A DNA stretch of 11,871 bases from Eubacterium sp. (GTDB lineage Bacteria; Bacillota_A; Clostridia; Lachnospirales; Lachnospiraceae), in NCBI GenBank assembly GCA_024687845.1, contig JAILEL010000062.1, positions 1-11,871 of the forward strand, written 5' to 3'. The stretch's first letter is position 1, and the number at the start of each line of letters is the position of its first letter. Made by a program: the position numbers and the translations under genes. The notes beneath the pieces are model-generated. The model worked only from the letters and a program-made list of their open reading frames with translations. It made no database searches and was not told the origin of the DNA. Below are positions 1 to 5,058 of the stretch, in pieces.

Positions 1-27
1 CAGGCGAAGACTGTAAAGATCAAATAG
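1..27 (+). CDS. C-terminal tail of an upstream surface-protein gene (partial)
   Basis: Reading from base 1, the sequence encodes QAKTVKIK and then TAG at 25-27. The same eight residues end the proteins finishing at 4819, 7458 and 10499, so the truncated gene almost certainly encodes another exported protein with the shared basic C-terminal module. The similarity continues past the stop codon into the 3' untranslated region and terminator, matching the LRR gene that ends at 4819. Only the last codons are visible, so the N-terminal part and its function cannot be judged. Confidence 0.8.
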   Translation, partial: QAKTVKIK

Positions 28-76
28 TTAGATAACTATTTGAGAATACTGATTATAAAACTGGAAGAACCAGCCT
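1..76 (+). repeat. Duplicated gene-end module, copy 1 (coding tail, 3' UTR, terminator 5' arm)
   Basis: This stretch aligns with 4793-4864: the codons for QAKTVKIK, the stop, then GAGAATACTGATTATAA, CTGGAAGAACCAGCCT and the left arm of the terminator. Copy 1 has four extra bases (TTAG) just after the stop codon. Conservation of non-coding sequence shows that the duplication unit included the gene end and its terminator, not only the protein domain. Confidence 0.8.
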
Positions 77-108
77 AGAGGGAAAGAATCCTTCTGGGCT
101 GGTTTTTT
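68..108 (+). terminator. Rho-independent terminator of the upstream gene
   Basis: AACCAGCC (68-75) pairs with GGCTGGTT (97-104). Pairing continues inward through 76-83 with 89-96, including two G-T pairs, giving a 16-bp stem with a 5-base loop. A run of six T (103-108) follows. It separates the left-edge gene from the hicA promoter. Confidence 0.9.
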
Positions 109-122
109 ATTGTAATCAATTA

Positions 123-169
123 TTGTTGATACAGAATAAGAGTTGTGATAATATCTGTATATACGGATA
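123..169 (+). promoter_or_regulatory. Possible distal promoter and dyad upstream of hicA
   Basis: TTGTTG (123-128) and the extended -10-like TGTGATAAT (144-152, hexamer GATAAT 147-152) are separated by 18 bp and could form a weak upstream promoter. Just downstream lies an 18-bp imperfect palindrome, TATCTGTATATACGGATA (152-169), with one mismatched pair. A promoter here would give a transcript containing the whole hicA ribosome binding site, unlike the strong proximal promoter at 260-288. This is a pattern match only; AT-rich DNA yields such matches by chance. Confidence 0.3.
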
Positions 170-237
170 ATAATACTGCACACTGATTCATATTTTCCCA
201 AAGAAATCGCGAAATATAAAGATATATTAATTAGTTA

Positions 238-275
238 ATACGTGTAAATAATATATGCATTGACATAACACGTAT
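238..275 (+). promoter_or_regulatory. Inverted-repeat operator over the hicA promoter
   Basis: ATACGTGT (238-245) and ACACGTAT (268-275) are perfect 8-bp inverted repeats whose centres are 30 bp apart, about three helical turns. The left half-site lies just upstream of the -35 box and the right half-site lies between the -35 and -10 boxes. A bound repressor would therefore block RNA polymerase. The likely binder is HicB through its C-terminal ribbon-helix-helix; the XRE protein of the same operon is the alternative. The repeat is seen directly; the binder is inferred. Confidence 0.6.
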
Positions 276-288
276 AAAAATATATAAT
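260..288 (+). promoter_or_regulatory. Consensus sigma-70/A-type promoter of the hicA-hicB-xre operon
   Basis: TTGACA (260-265) and TATAAT (283-288) are both perfect consensus hexamers with an ideal 17-bp spacer. Transcription should begin near 294-296, inside the AAAGGAG sequence at 290-296 that serves hicA. Messages from this promoter would then lack most or all of the toxin's Shine-Dalgarno sequence while keeping that of hicB. Confidence 0.88.
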
Positions 289-289
289 G

Positions 290-296
290 AAAGGAG
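290..296 (+). promoter_or_regulatory. hicA ribosome binding site overlapping the predicted transcription start
   Basis: AAAGGAG ends 7 bases before the hicA ATG at 304, which fixes that start codon. It begins only 2 bases after the -10 box of the proximal promoter, so it would be cut off in transcripts starting at the usual distance. Confidence 0.7.
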
Positions 297-303
297 TAGA
301 GAT

Positions 304-492
304 ATGCCTAAGAGACCTAGAGAAATGGAGAGAGAAATTCTTGAGGATGGTTGGATATTTAAGAGTCAGGAAGGTTCGCATAGACATTATGTACATCCAG
401 TAAAAAAAGGAAAGGTTACTATTCCATTTCATAGTAAGGAATTAAGTAAAATAGTTGAAAAGTCTATAAGAAAACAGGCAGGGCTTGAGTAG
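304..492 (+). CDS. hicA: HicA family toxin (mRNA interferase)
   Basis: This 62-residue protein has the size and motifs of HicA/YcfA-like toxins (PF07927), small dsRNA-binding-domain-like RNases that cleave mRNA independently of codons. Visible features are GW at residues 16-17, the catalytic GSHRHY motif at 24-29 with the active-site His at 26, the VTIPFH strand at 38-43, and the usual ending in KQAG. Toxicity is held back by the HicB protein encoded 45 bases downstream. The active-site motif is intact, so the toxin is probably functional. The gene order toxin-first is typical of hicAB. The start at 304 is set by AAAGGAG seven bases upstream; the strong promoter sits so close that this ribosome binding site may be missing from its transcripts. 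Family assignment is firm; activity is inferred. Confidence 0.95.
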   Translation: MPKRPREMEREILEDGWIFKSQEGSHRHYVHPVKKGKVTIPFHSKELSKIVEKSIRKQAGLE

Positions 493-537
493 AATTGAAT
501 GTAAGTATATTTTGTGTAATAAACGGGGAGGTTCCAT

Positions 538-957
538 ATGTTATCAATATATCCAGCATGTTTTTTTAAAGAAGAAAATGGTTATTCTGTCGTTTTTCCT
601 GACCTTAACTGGTTAGCAACCTGTGGTAAGGATGAGAGAGAGGCATTTAATATGGCAGTTGAATGTCTGGCAGGATATATATATAGTTTGAATAAAGATG
701 GGGAGCAGATTCCAAATGCTTCAGGATTAAAGGATATATCACTTTCAGATGTTGCAAAAGCATTGGACGCGGATACTCAAGATGCTTTTGTCAATATGAT
801 CTCTGTAGATGTAGATGAATATGCAAAGGAGCACTTTGAAAAATCAGTAAGGAAAACATTAACTATTCCAGCATGGTTAAATAAAGCTGCAATAGAAAAG
901 AATATTAATTTTTCTCAGACATTACAGGAAGCCTTAATTGCAAAGGTTAGATCATGA
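538..957 (+). CDS. hicB: HicB family antitoxin with C-terminal ribbon-helix-helix
   Basis: The 139-residue protein follows hicA and has the HicB antitoxin layout (HicB_lk_antitox type, PF15919). Residues ~1-60 form the partial RNase H-like fold that binds HicA, recognisable from YPACFFKEENGYSVVFPDL and the later EAFNMAVECLAGYI helix. Residues ~104-139, starting RKTLTIPAWLNKAAIEK, look like a ribbon-helix-helix DNA-binding domain. Such proteins neutralise HicA and repress their own operon, and the inverted repeat at 238-275 is the obvious target. GGGGAGG at 525-531, six bases before the ATG, is an excellent ribosome binding site, better placed than that of hicA. This fits the need for antitoxin excess. 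The stop codon overlaps an ATG (ATGA, 954-957) that opens a ten-codon ORF leading to the next gene. Confidence 0.93.
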   Translation: MLSIYPACFFKEENGYSVVFPDLNWLATCGKDEREAFNMAVECLAGYIYSLNKDGEQIPNASGLKDISLSDVAKALDADTQDAFVNMISVDVDEYAKEHFEKSVRKTLTIPAWLNKAAIEKNINFSQTLQEALIAKVRS

Positions 958-986
958 ATAATTATAAAAATGGGACAATAGTATGA
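954..986 (+). other. Ten-codon ORF linking hicB and the XRE gene
   Basis: ATG at 954-956 overlaps the hicB stop codon (ATGA). The frame reads MNNYKNGTIV and stops at TGA 984-986, which itself overlaps the ATG at 983 of the XRE gene (again ATGA). The XRE start has no strong Shine-Dalgarno sequence (only a weak GGGACA nearby), so terminating ribosomes could re-initiate stepwise through this mini-ORF. The geometry is seen directly; the coupling role is inference and it could be chance. Confidence 0.35.
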
Positions 987-1336
987 TGATTAGTACGAGA
1001 TTATTCAAAATAATGGAAGATAAGGGGATAACTCAGGCTGAACTATCAAGACTTACTGGAATCTCTACAAAAACTATCAGTGACTGGAGAAAGAAAGGTA
1101 CAAATCCAGGAGCTGACAAGATAATGTCTATATGTAAAGCTCTTGAGATTAGACCGGAGACTCTTTTGTCAGAGACTGAAGAGTTTTTGACGTTAGATAA
1201 TATAGAAGTTCAAAAGCTATCAGAAGATGAGGATTATCTGGTAGATTGCTATAGAGGTCTTCCTGAAAGTACGAGAAAACGATTGATTGCATATGCCAGC
1301 CTATTAGCTGGTTTAAATAATGATAAAAAGAATTAG
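983..1336 (+). CDS. XRE-family helix-turn-helix regulator, third gene of the hicAB operon
   Basis: The protein has 117 residues. Residues ~5-62 form a Cro/C1-type helix-turn-helix (HTH_3): LFKIMEDKGITQAELSRLTG, then ISTKTISDWRKKGTNPGADK and the IMSICKALEI helix. The C-terminal ~50 residues are acidic and then helical, ending in a motif seen in short XRE repressors (LPESTRKRLIAYASLL). It follows hicB by 25 bases and is closed by its own terminator, so it is the last gene of the toxin-antitoxin operon. It could co-repress this operon, act in conditional control, or regulate other targets. The start could be ATG 983 or 986; 983 is favoured by its ATGA overlap with the upstream mini-ORF. The family is clear, the target unknown. 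Confidence 0.9.
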   Translation: MMISTRLFKIMEDKGITQAELSRLTGISTKTISDWRKKGTNPGADKIMSICKALEIRPETLLSETEEFLTLDNIEVQKLSEDEDYLVDCYRGLPESTRKRLIAYASLLAGLNNDKKN

Positions 1337-1348
1337 GTTGAATTTTTA

Positions 1349-1380
1349 AGAGGCAGACACCTTGGTTTGCCTCTTTTTTT
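1349..1380 (+). terminator. Rho-independent terminator of the hicAB-xre operon
   Basis: AGAGGCA (1349-1355) pairs with TGCCTCT (1368-1374), with up to two or three further inner pairs, followed by an uninterrupted T run to 1380. It lies 12 bases after the XRE stop codon and closes the cassette just before the palindrome at 1386. Confidence 0.9.
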
Positions 1381-1385
1381 GATGG

Positions 1386-1400
1386 GTATCCATTGGATAC
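1386..1400 (+). promoter_or_regulatory. Palindrome A, GTATCCATTGGATAC (putative operator)
   Basis: A perfect 7+1+7 palindrome lying 109 bases before the lipoprotein start codon and directly after a terminator. It is followed by TTTTAGGAAAATGGCC and TTTTAGT, similar to the sequence after palindrome C. The leader 1401-1509 has no convincing -35/-10 pair; TATAAA at 1454-1459 is the best -10 candidate. It is one of four copies, all between genes. An operator is the simplest reading; its binding protein is unknown. Confidence 0.6.
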
Positions 1401-1509
1401 TTTTAGGAAAATGGCCGTTTTAGTATTGCGATTTAAAAAATTCTGTAATAGTGTATAAACGCGGATGGTCGATAACTGGTCAGCAAAAAAATAGTGTGAG
1501 GTTATTAAA

Positions 1510-2562
1510 ATGAGGAAAAATGTAAAACTTACTAAAAGAAAAATGATGACTATAGCTGTTGCAATGTCTATTATGGTGGCTGCAACAACAGCTTGTGGTG
1601 GAAGTGACAATGCGAATAATGATGTAACAGAAGCCGTAGTAACAGAAGCAGAAACAACTGAGGCGGCAGAAACGGAAGCTGCTACTGAGGCAGAAACGAC
1701 TGAAGCAGCAGAAACGGAAGCTACTACGGAGGAAGCTAAGGATGAAAATACTGCCAGCGATACAGATGGTGCATCAGCTGAAGTTCCAAATGGTGATGGA
1801 CTTCTTAGTGAAGAAGATGTTCAGAAGGATTATGTATGGCTTGATAAGATCAAGGGTTCTATGTCGTTCCAGCTTACTTATGAGGATGTTAAGGACAGAT
1901 TTGGAGTAGACGGAAAGCTTGATAAGGAAGATTCAGGTGATTCAGGCAACAAGCGTTACTATAAATGGATATCTACAGAGGATGATACACATTTTATATA
2001 CATCAACTTTACTGAAAAGGAAGCTGGTAAGTATATGATCTCATCTTTTAATTCAAGTGGATTCTCAAGTGAGGAAGCAGCTGACAAGTATCTCAGTGAG
2101 TTAGAGAGTGCAGCTCAGGAAGAGAATAAGGAAGCCGCTTCAAATGCCGAAACATCATCAGTAACTGAGGATGTATATCCATTCGCCAGCAAAGACGACG
2201 CAATAAAGATGACATTTGACCTGCCAACTGGGTGGTCATATAAGAATAATTCTGGGAAGCTTAAAATCGTAGAATCAGAAGATGTTGAGGCTTTTGGTGC
2301 AGGATTCATTCAGGTTGAACTTAAGGATAGTGCTGAAAAGCTGGATACATATATTGATAGCTTCGAGAATCTTGCTGATACAGATTCAAGAGAGATAAAT
2401 GGAATTACTATGGCAGGAAGAACATACTCATATATCGGTTATGACTGGACAGAGTACTATGCAGAACTTCCAGATGGTAAGGCTATATCAATTGGTATAG
2501 TCCGTACAGATGTAACAGAGGGAACAATGGGAGACAATATACTTAAGAGCCTGAGTTGGTAG
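1510..2562 (+). CDS. Putative exported lipoprotein with Thr/Glu/Ala-rich stalk
   Basis: The 350-residue product begins with a basic N-terminus (RKNVKLTKRK), a hydrophobic stretch at ~13-25 and a Cys at 29 in the context ATTACGG. That resembles a lipoprotein signal peptide, though the -3 residue is Thr rather than the usual Leu. Residues ~30-93 are a low-complexity acidic Thr/Glu/Ala stalk containing two 14-residue tandem repeats. Domain 1 (~94-196) carries a YEDVKDRFGVDGK motif reminiscent of small membrane-associated lipoprotein folds. A second acidic linker leads to domain 2 (~225-350), with FDLPTGWSYK as in PsbP/Mog1-like folds. Both fold suggestions are weak. GTGAGG at 1496-1501 precedes the ATG by eight bases. 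It probably stands on the outer face of the membrane in the wall. I do not recognise a specific function. Confidence 0.8.
   Translation: MRKNVKLTKRKMMTIAVAMSIMVAATTACGGSDNANNDVTEAVVTEAETTEAAETEAATEAETTEAAETEATTEEAKDENTASDTDGASAEVPNGDGLLSEEDVQKDYVWLDKIKGSMSFQLTYEDVKDRFGVDGKLDKEDSGDSGNKRYYKWISTEDDTHFIYINFTEKEAGKYMISSFNSSGFSSEEAADKYLSELESAAQEENKEAASNAETSSVTEDVYPFASKDDAIKMTFDLPTGWSYKNNSGKLKIVESEDVEAFGAGFIQVELKDSAEKLDTYIDSFENLADTDSREINGITMAGRTYSYIGYDWTEYYAELPDGKAISIGIVRTDVTEGTMGDNILKSLSW
1648..1731 (+). repeat. Two tandem 42-bp repeats encoding the lipoprotein stalk
   Basis: Units 1648-1689 and 1690-1731 differ at only a few bases. Each encodes 14 residues, AETTEAAETEA followed by ATE or TTE. They are in frame with the gene, so copy-number change by slippage would lengthen or shorten the stalk without breaking the protein. 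Confidence 0.85.
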
Positions 2563-2599
2563 ATCTGCTAGTAGGTATAGATTGATGGTTTATGTAAAA

Positions 2600-2614
2600 G
2601 TATCCATTGGATAA
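2600..2614 (+). promoter_or_regulatory. Palindrome B, GTATCCATTGGATAA (putative operator)
   Basis: It matches the 15-bp palindrome except for the last base (A instead of C). It sits 37 bases after the lipoprotein stop and 81 bases before the LRR start at 2696. The altered end creates GATAAT (2610-2615), which resembles a -10 box, but no good -35 lies at the right distance, so no promoter is called. No terminator separates this gene from the lipoprotein gene, so readthrough is possible. Confidence 0.5.
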
Positions 2615-2695
2615 TATACAAAAATCCGCTTTTGATGTAGTATGAGAGCATCAAAAACAGGTCGAATGATCTTGATAGGTGAAAGGAGAAAGAAA

Positions 2696-4819
2696 ATGAG
2701 TATAAGGGAGAAAGGTAAATCTAGCATCTTAATGATTCTGATGCTGGCTGCTATGGCTTTGGTGTTAGTTCCAGACATTCAAGTTCATGCAGAAGATATT
2801 TCTGGAGATATTGGAGATGTGGATTATACGTTTACAGAATCAACTGGTGAACTTAAGATAACATTAAAATCGGGTTCAATTTATGAAAATGCTTCAAATA
2901 ATATAATTGGTAAGGGTGATATTTCTTCTGAAAAAAAGGAGGATTATCCGTGGAATACAAGACGAGATAAGATCAAAAAAATAGTAATAACTGGGAAAGT
3001 AACCCAGATTGGTGATTATGCATTTGCGGATTGTGTAAATCTTGAATCTGTTACTATTCCTGATACGGTAAAATATATTGATAGTAATGCATTTGAGAAC
3101 TCAGGTCTTGAAAGCATTAAAATACCTTCAGGATTAAAATATATTGATAATAATGTTTTTAAAAATTGTACACATTTAAAAACAGTTAACTTTGAGAGTT
3201 ATAATCCAGAAAACTATGATGCCACTATATGGAAAAGTGCATTTGAGGGGTGCACGTCACTTGAATCTATAACAATTCCGGGTTGTTTGTGCGGAATAGA
3301 AGATAATGCTTTTAAGGGTTGTACCAGTTTGAAAGAAGTCAAATTTGTTGAAAATACAGATATGCCACTGTATATTGATGAAAATGCATTTGAAGGTTGT
3401 ACATCAATTACAAAACTGGAATTACCAGGTCGTACTGAATACATCAGATTTGAAGCTTTTAAGAATTGTTCTTCTCTTGAATATGTAAATATCAAAGATA
3501 GCAATTGGTCTTTATTTATCATAGGTGATGCATTTAGTGGATGTCCATTAAAGACAGTATATCTTCCAAAAAGATTTATACAAAAGTCAAACCCATTTGA
3601 TGTTAATAACAAGAAAACAATATATCATCTCTATGCTCCTTCAGAATTCTACAATTTTGCAAAAGAAAACGGGCTTGAGTATGAATTCCAGAATGGTGGA
3701 AGATGTGGAGTGACAGATGAAACTGAGCTTAAATGGTATTATGACGATGATGCCAAGGAACTTGTAATTACAGGAAATGGAAAAATGGCCGATTATCCTG
3801 GCATGAATGCTCCATGGAATACTTTAGCTAAGAGTGCTGAAAAGATCACAGTAGAAGCTGGATGTGCAAATATTGGAGAGAATGCATTTTATAATCTTAC
3901 AAAGGTTAAGGAAGTAAGTCTTGGAGATACTGTTAAGACAATAGGAATAGGAGCTTTTGCAGGAGATACATCTCTTACTACTGTAAGCTTATCCAAGAAT
4001 CTTGATACTATAGAAAATGAAGCATTTATTGGATGTACATCTCTCACAAAGGTTGAGATTCCAAACTCAACTGTATCAATTGGAGATAAGGCATTCTACA
4101 ATTGTTCAGGTCTTAAAGAAATTACTATCCCGGATTCTGTAAAGAATATTGGAGAAGATGTAGTAAAGAATACTTCTAAGGATCTTGAAATCAAGACAAC
4201 TGACGGTTCGGCAGCTGCTGATTATGCTGAAAAGATTGGTGCAAAGTCTTCTGCTAAATCAACTGCAACATTAAAGGCTGAAGCTGAAGCTAAGAAGAAA
4301 GCTGAAGAAGAAGCAAAGAAAAAGGCCGAAGAAGAGGCTAAGAAGAAGGCTGATGAGCAGGCTAAAAAGAAGACTCTTAAAAAGGGAGAGTCATTTACAG
4401 TAGCTGGTTTTACATATAAGGTAACAAAGGCTTCTGCTAATTCAAAGACAGTAGGTACTGCTACACTTACAAAAGCAGCAAAGAAGAATCTTAAGAAAGT
4501 AACTATCGCTACAACAGTTAAATATAACGGAATTACATATAAGATCACAGCAATAGGACCAAATGCATTCAAAGGACAGAAGAAACTTACCTCAGTTACA
4601 ATAGGAACCAACGTAACAAATATTGGAGCTAATGCATTTAATGGATGCGCTTCACTAAAGACAGTTACTATTAAGAGTACAAAGATTACTAAAGTAGGTG
4701 CTGGTGCATTTAAGGGTATCAATAAAAAAGCAACAATCAAAGTTCCAAAGGCAAAGAAGAAGGCTTATACTAAACTTTTTAAAGGTAAGGGACAGGCTAA
4801 GACTGTAAAAATCAAATAG
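2696..4819 (+). CDS. Secreted BspA-like leucine-rich-repeat surface protein
   Basis: From ATG 2696 the product has 707 residues. The frame is open back to an ATG at 2642, but AAAGGAG at 2682-2688, seven bases before 2696, and the signal peptide that begins there fix the start. Residues 1-32 are a signal peptide, probable cleavage VHA/ED. Two units of 'structured beta plus PWN' caps (~33-97 and ~337-380) each precede a block of LRR_5 repeats (PF13306; ~98-290 and ~380-500) with repeated IGDYAF, CTSLESITIP-type units. Residues 528-559 form a charged AEEEAKKK helix linker. Residues ~560-707 are a last pair of LRR units plus the very basic tail shared with neighbouring genes. No LPXTG motif or membrane anchor is seen, so retention through the basic tail is inferred. 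BspA-like LRRs often bind host or matrix proteins; the ligand here is unknown. Confidence 0.92.
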   Translation: MSIREKGKSSILMILMLAAMALVLVPDIQVHAEDISGDIGDVDYTFTESTGELKITLKSGSIYENASNNIIGKGDISSEKKEDYPWNTRRDKIKKIVITGKVTQIGDYAFADCVNLESVTIPDTVKYIDSNAFENSGLESIKIPSGLKYIDNNVFKNCTHLKTVNFESYNPENYDATIWKSAFEGCTSLESITIPGCLCGIEDNAFKGCTSLKEVKFVENTDMPLYIDENAFEGCTSITKLELPGRTEYIRFEAFKNCSSLEYVNIKDSNWSLFIIGDAFSGCPLKTVYLPKRFIQKSNPFDVNNKKTIYHLYAPSEFYNFAKENGLEYEFQNGGRCGVTDETELKWYYDDDAKELVITGNGKMADYPGMNAPWNTLAKSAEKITVEAGCANIGENAFYNLTKVKEVSLGDTVKTIGIGAFAGDTSLTTVSLSKNLDTIENEAFIGCTSLTKVEIPNSTVSIGDKAFYNCSGLKEITIPDSVKNIGEDVVKNTSKDLEIKTTDGSAAADYAEKIGAKSSAKSTATLKAEAEAKKKAEEEAKKKAEEEAKKKADEQAKKKTLKKGESFTVAGFTYKVTKASANSKTVGTATLTKAAKKNLKKVTIATTVKYNGITYKITAIGPNAFKGQKKLTSVTIGTNVTNIGANAFNGCASLKTVTIKSTKITKVGAGAFKGINKKATIKVPKAKKKAYTKLFKGKGQAKTVKIK
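4277..4372 (+). repeat. Four 24-bp repeats encoding a charged AEEEAKKK linker helix
   Basis: Units 4277-4300, 4301-4324, 4325-4348 and 4349-4372 encode AEAEAKKK, AEEEAKKK, AEEEAKKK and ADEQAKKK. The alternating acidic and lysine blocks suit a stiff single alpha helix that holds the LRR domain away from the C-terminal module. The in-frame period allows length variation. Confidence 0.85.
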
Positions 4820-4864
4820 ATAACAGTTTGAGAATACTGATTATAAGACTGGAAGAACCAGCCT
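4793..4864 (+). repeat. Duplicated gene-end module, copy 2
   Basis: This is the counterpart of 1-76: the QAKTVKIK codons, stop codon, GAGAATACTGATTATAA and the left terminator arm. It lacks the four extra bases found after the stop in copy 1. Confidence 0.8.
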
Positions 4865-4900
4865 GGAGAGAGATGATCCTTTAGGGCTGGTTCTTTTTTT
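4853..4900 (+). terminator. Rho-independent terminator of the LRR gene
   Basis: GAACCAGCC (4855-4863) pairs with GGCTGGTTC (4885-4893), extendable by two A-T pairs at the base, and is followed by seven T (4894-4900). It is homologous to the terminator at 68-108. Confidence 0.9.
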
Positions 4901-4905
4901 GAATG

Positions 4906-4920
4906 GTATCCAATGGATAC
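4906..4920 (+). promoter_or_regulatory. Palindrome C, GTATCCAATGGATAC (putative operator)
   Basis: A perfect 15-bp palindrome starting five bases after the LRR terminator. It lies 48 bp upstream of the -35 box of the operon promoter at 4969 and 138 bases before the ATG at 5059. It is followed by TTTTCCAGAAACGCCC and TATTTTAGTGGGTTTCGAGG. Confidence 0.65.
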
Positions 4921-4956
4921 TTTTCCAGAAACGCCCTATTTTAGTGGGTTTCGAGG
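4906..4956 (+). repeat. Left arm of an imperfect inverted repeat flanking the 5059-11273 operon
   Basis: Read on the minus strand this arm runs CCTCGAAA, then CTAAAATAG, then CTGG and finally the palindrome. The same ordered blocks occur on the plus strand at 11301-11344. The two arms therefore face each other across 6.4 kb. Spacing between blocks differs, so the match is imperfect. Confidence 0.5.
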
Positions 4957-4968
4957 GGGTGTTATATA

Positions 4969-4997
4969 TTGAAAAAGATTTTTTTAAAGGGTAAAAT
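4969..4997 (+). promoter_or_regulatory. Promoter of the 5059-11273 operon
   Basis: TTGAAA (4969-4974) and TAAAAT (4992-4997) each match consensus at five of six positions with a 17-bp spacer. The predicted start near 5004 gives a leader of about 55 bases ending in AAAGGA (5047-5052), six bases before the ATG. The promoter at 11370-11399 has the same hexamers. Confidence 0.7.
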
Positions 4998-5058
4998 ATA
5001 ATAAGCAAAGTATCTACTGAACAGCTAATAGAACGAATATAGGAAGAAAGGATTTATA

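Noticed and set aside
235..432. Minus-strand open frame over the hicA leader and gene
   Set aside because: It overlaps the promoter, operator and most of an unmistakable hicA gene and has no recognisable features.
2600..2660. Promoter for the LRR gene at GATAAT 2610-2615
   Set aside because: No -35 element at 16-18 bp; kept only as a remark on palindrome B.
2642..2695. In-frame upstream extension of the LRR gene from ATG 2642
   Set aside because: It has no ribosome binding site and would place 18 charged residues before a good signal peptide; AAAGGAG before 2696 decides the start.
4277..4372. Regularly repeated DNA that could suggest a CRISPR array
   Set aside because: Repeats are contiguous, in frame and encode a charged helix; there are no spacers and no cas genes.
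4222..4740. Long open frame on the minus strand (172 codons), and similar ones at 6714-7241, 10289-10744 and 1149-1610
   Set aside because: They lie opposite clear genes rich in Lys, Ala and Gly codons, which give few stops on the reverse strand. No homology-like motifs or ribosome binding sites are evident.
4906..4924. Palindromes read as weak hairpin terminators followed by TTTT
   Set aside because: The stem would be five AT-rich pairs with a five-base loop, and copies A and C already follow strong terminators. A DNA-level site fits better.
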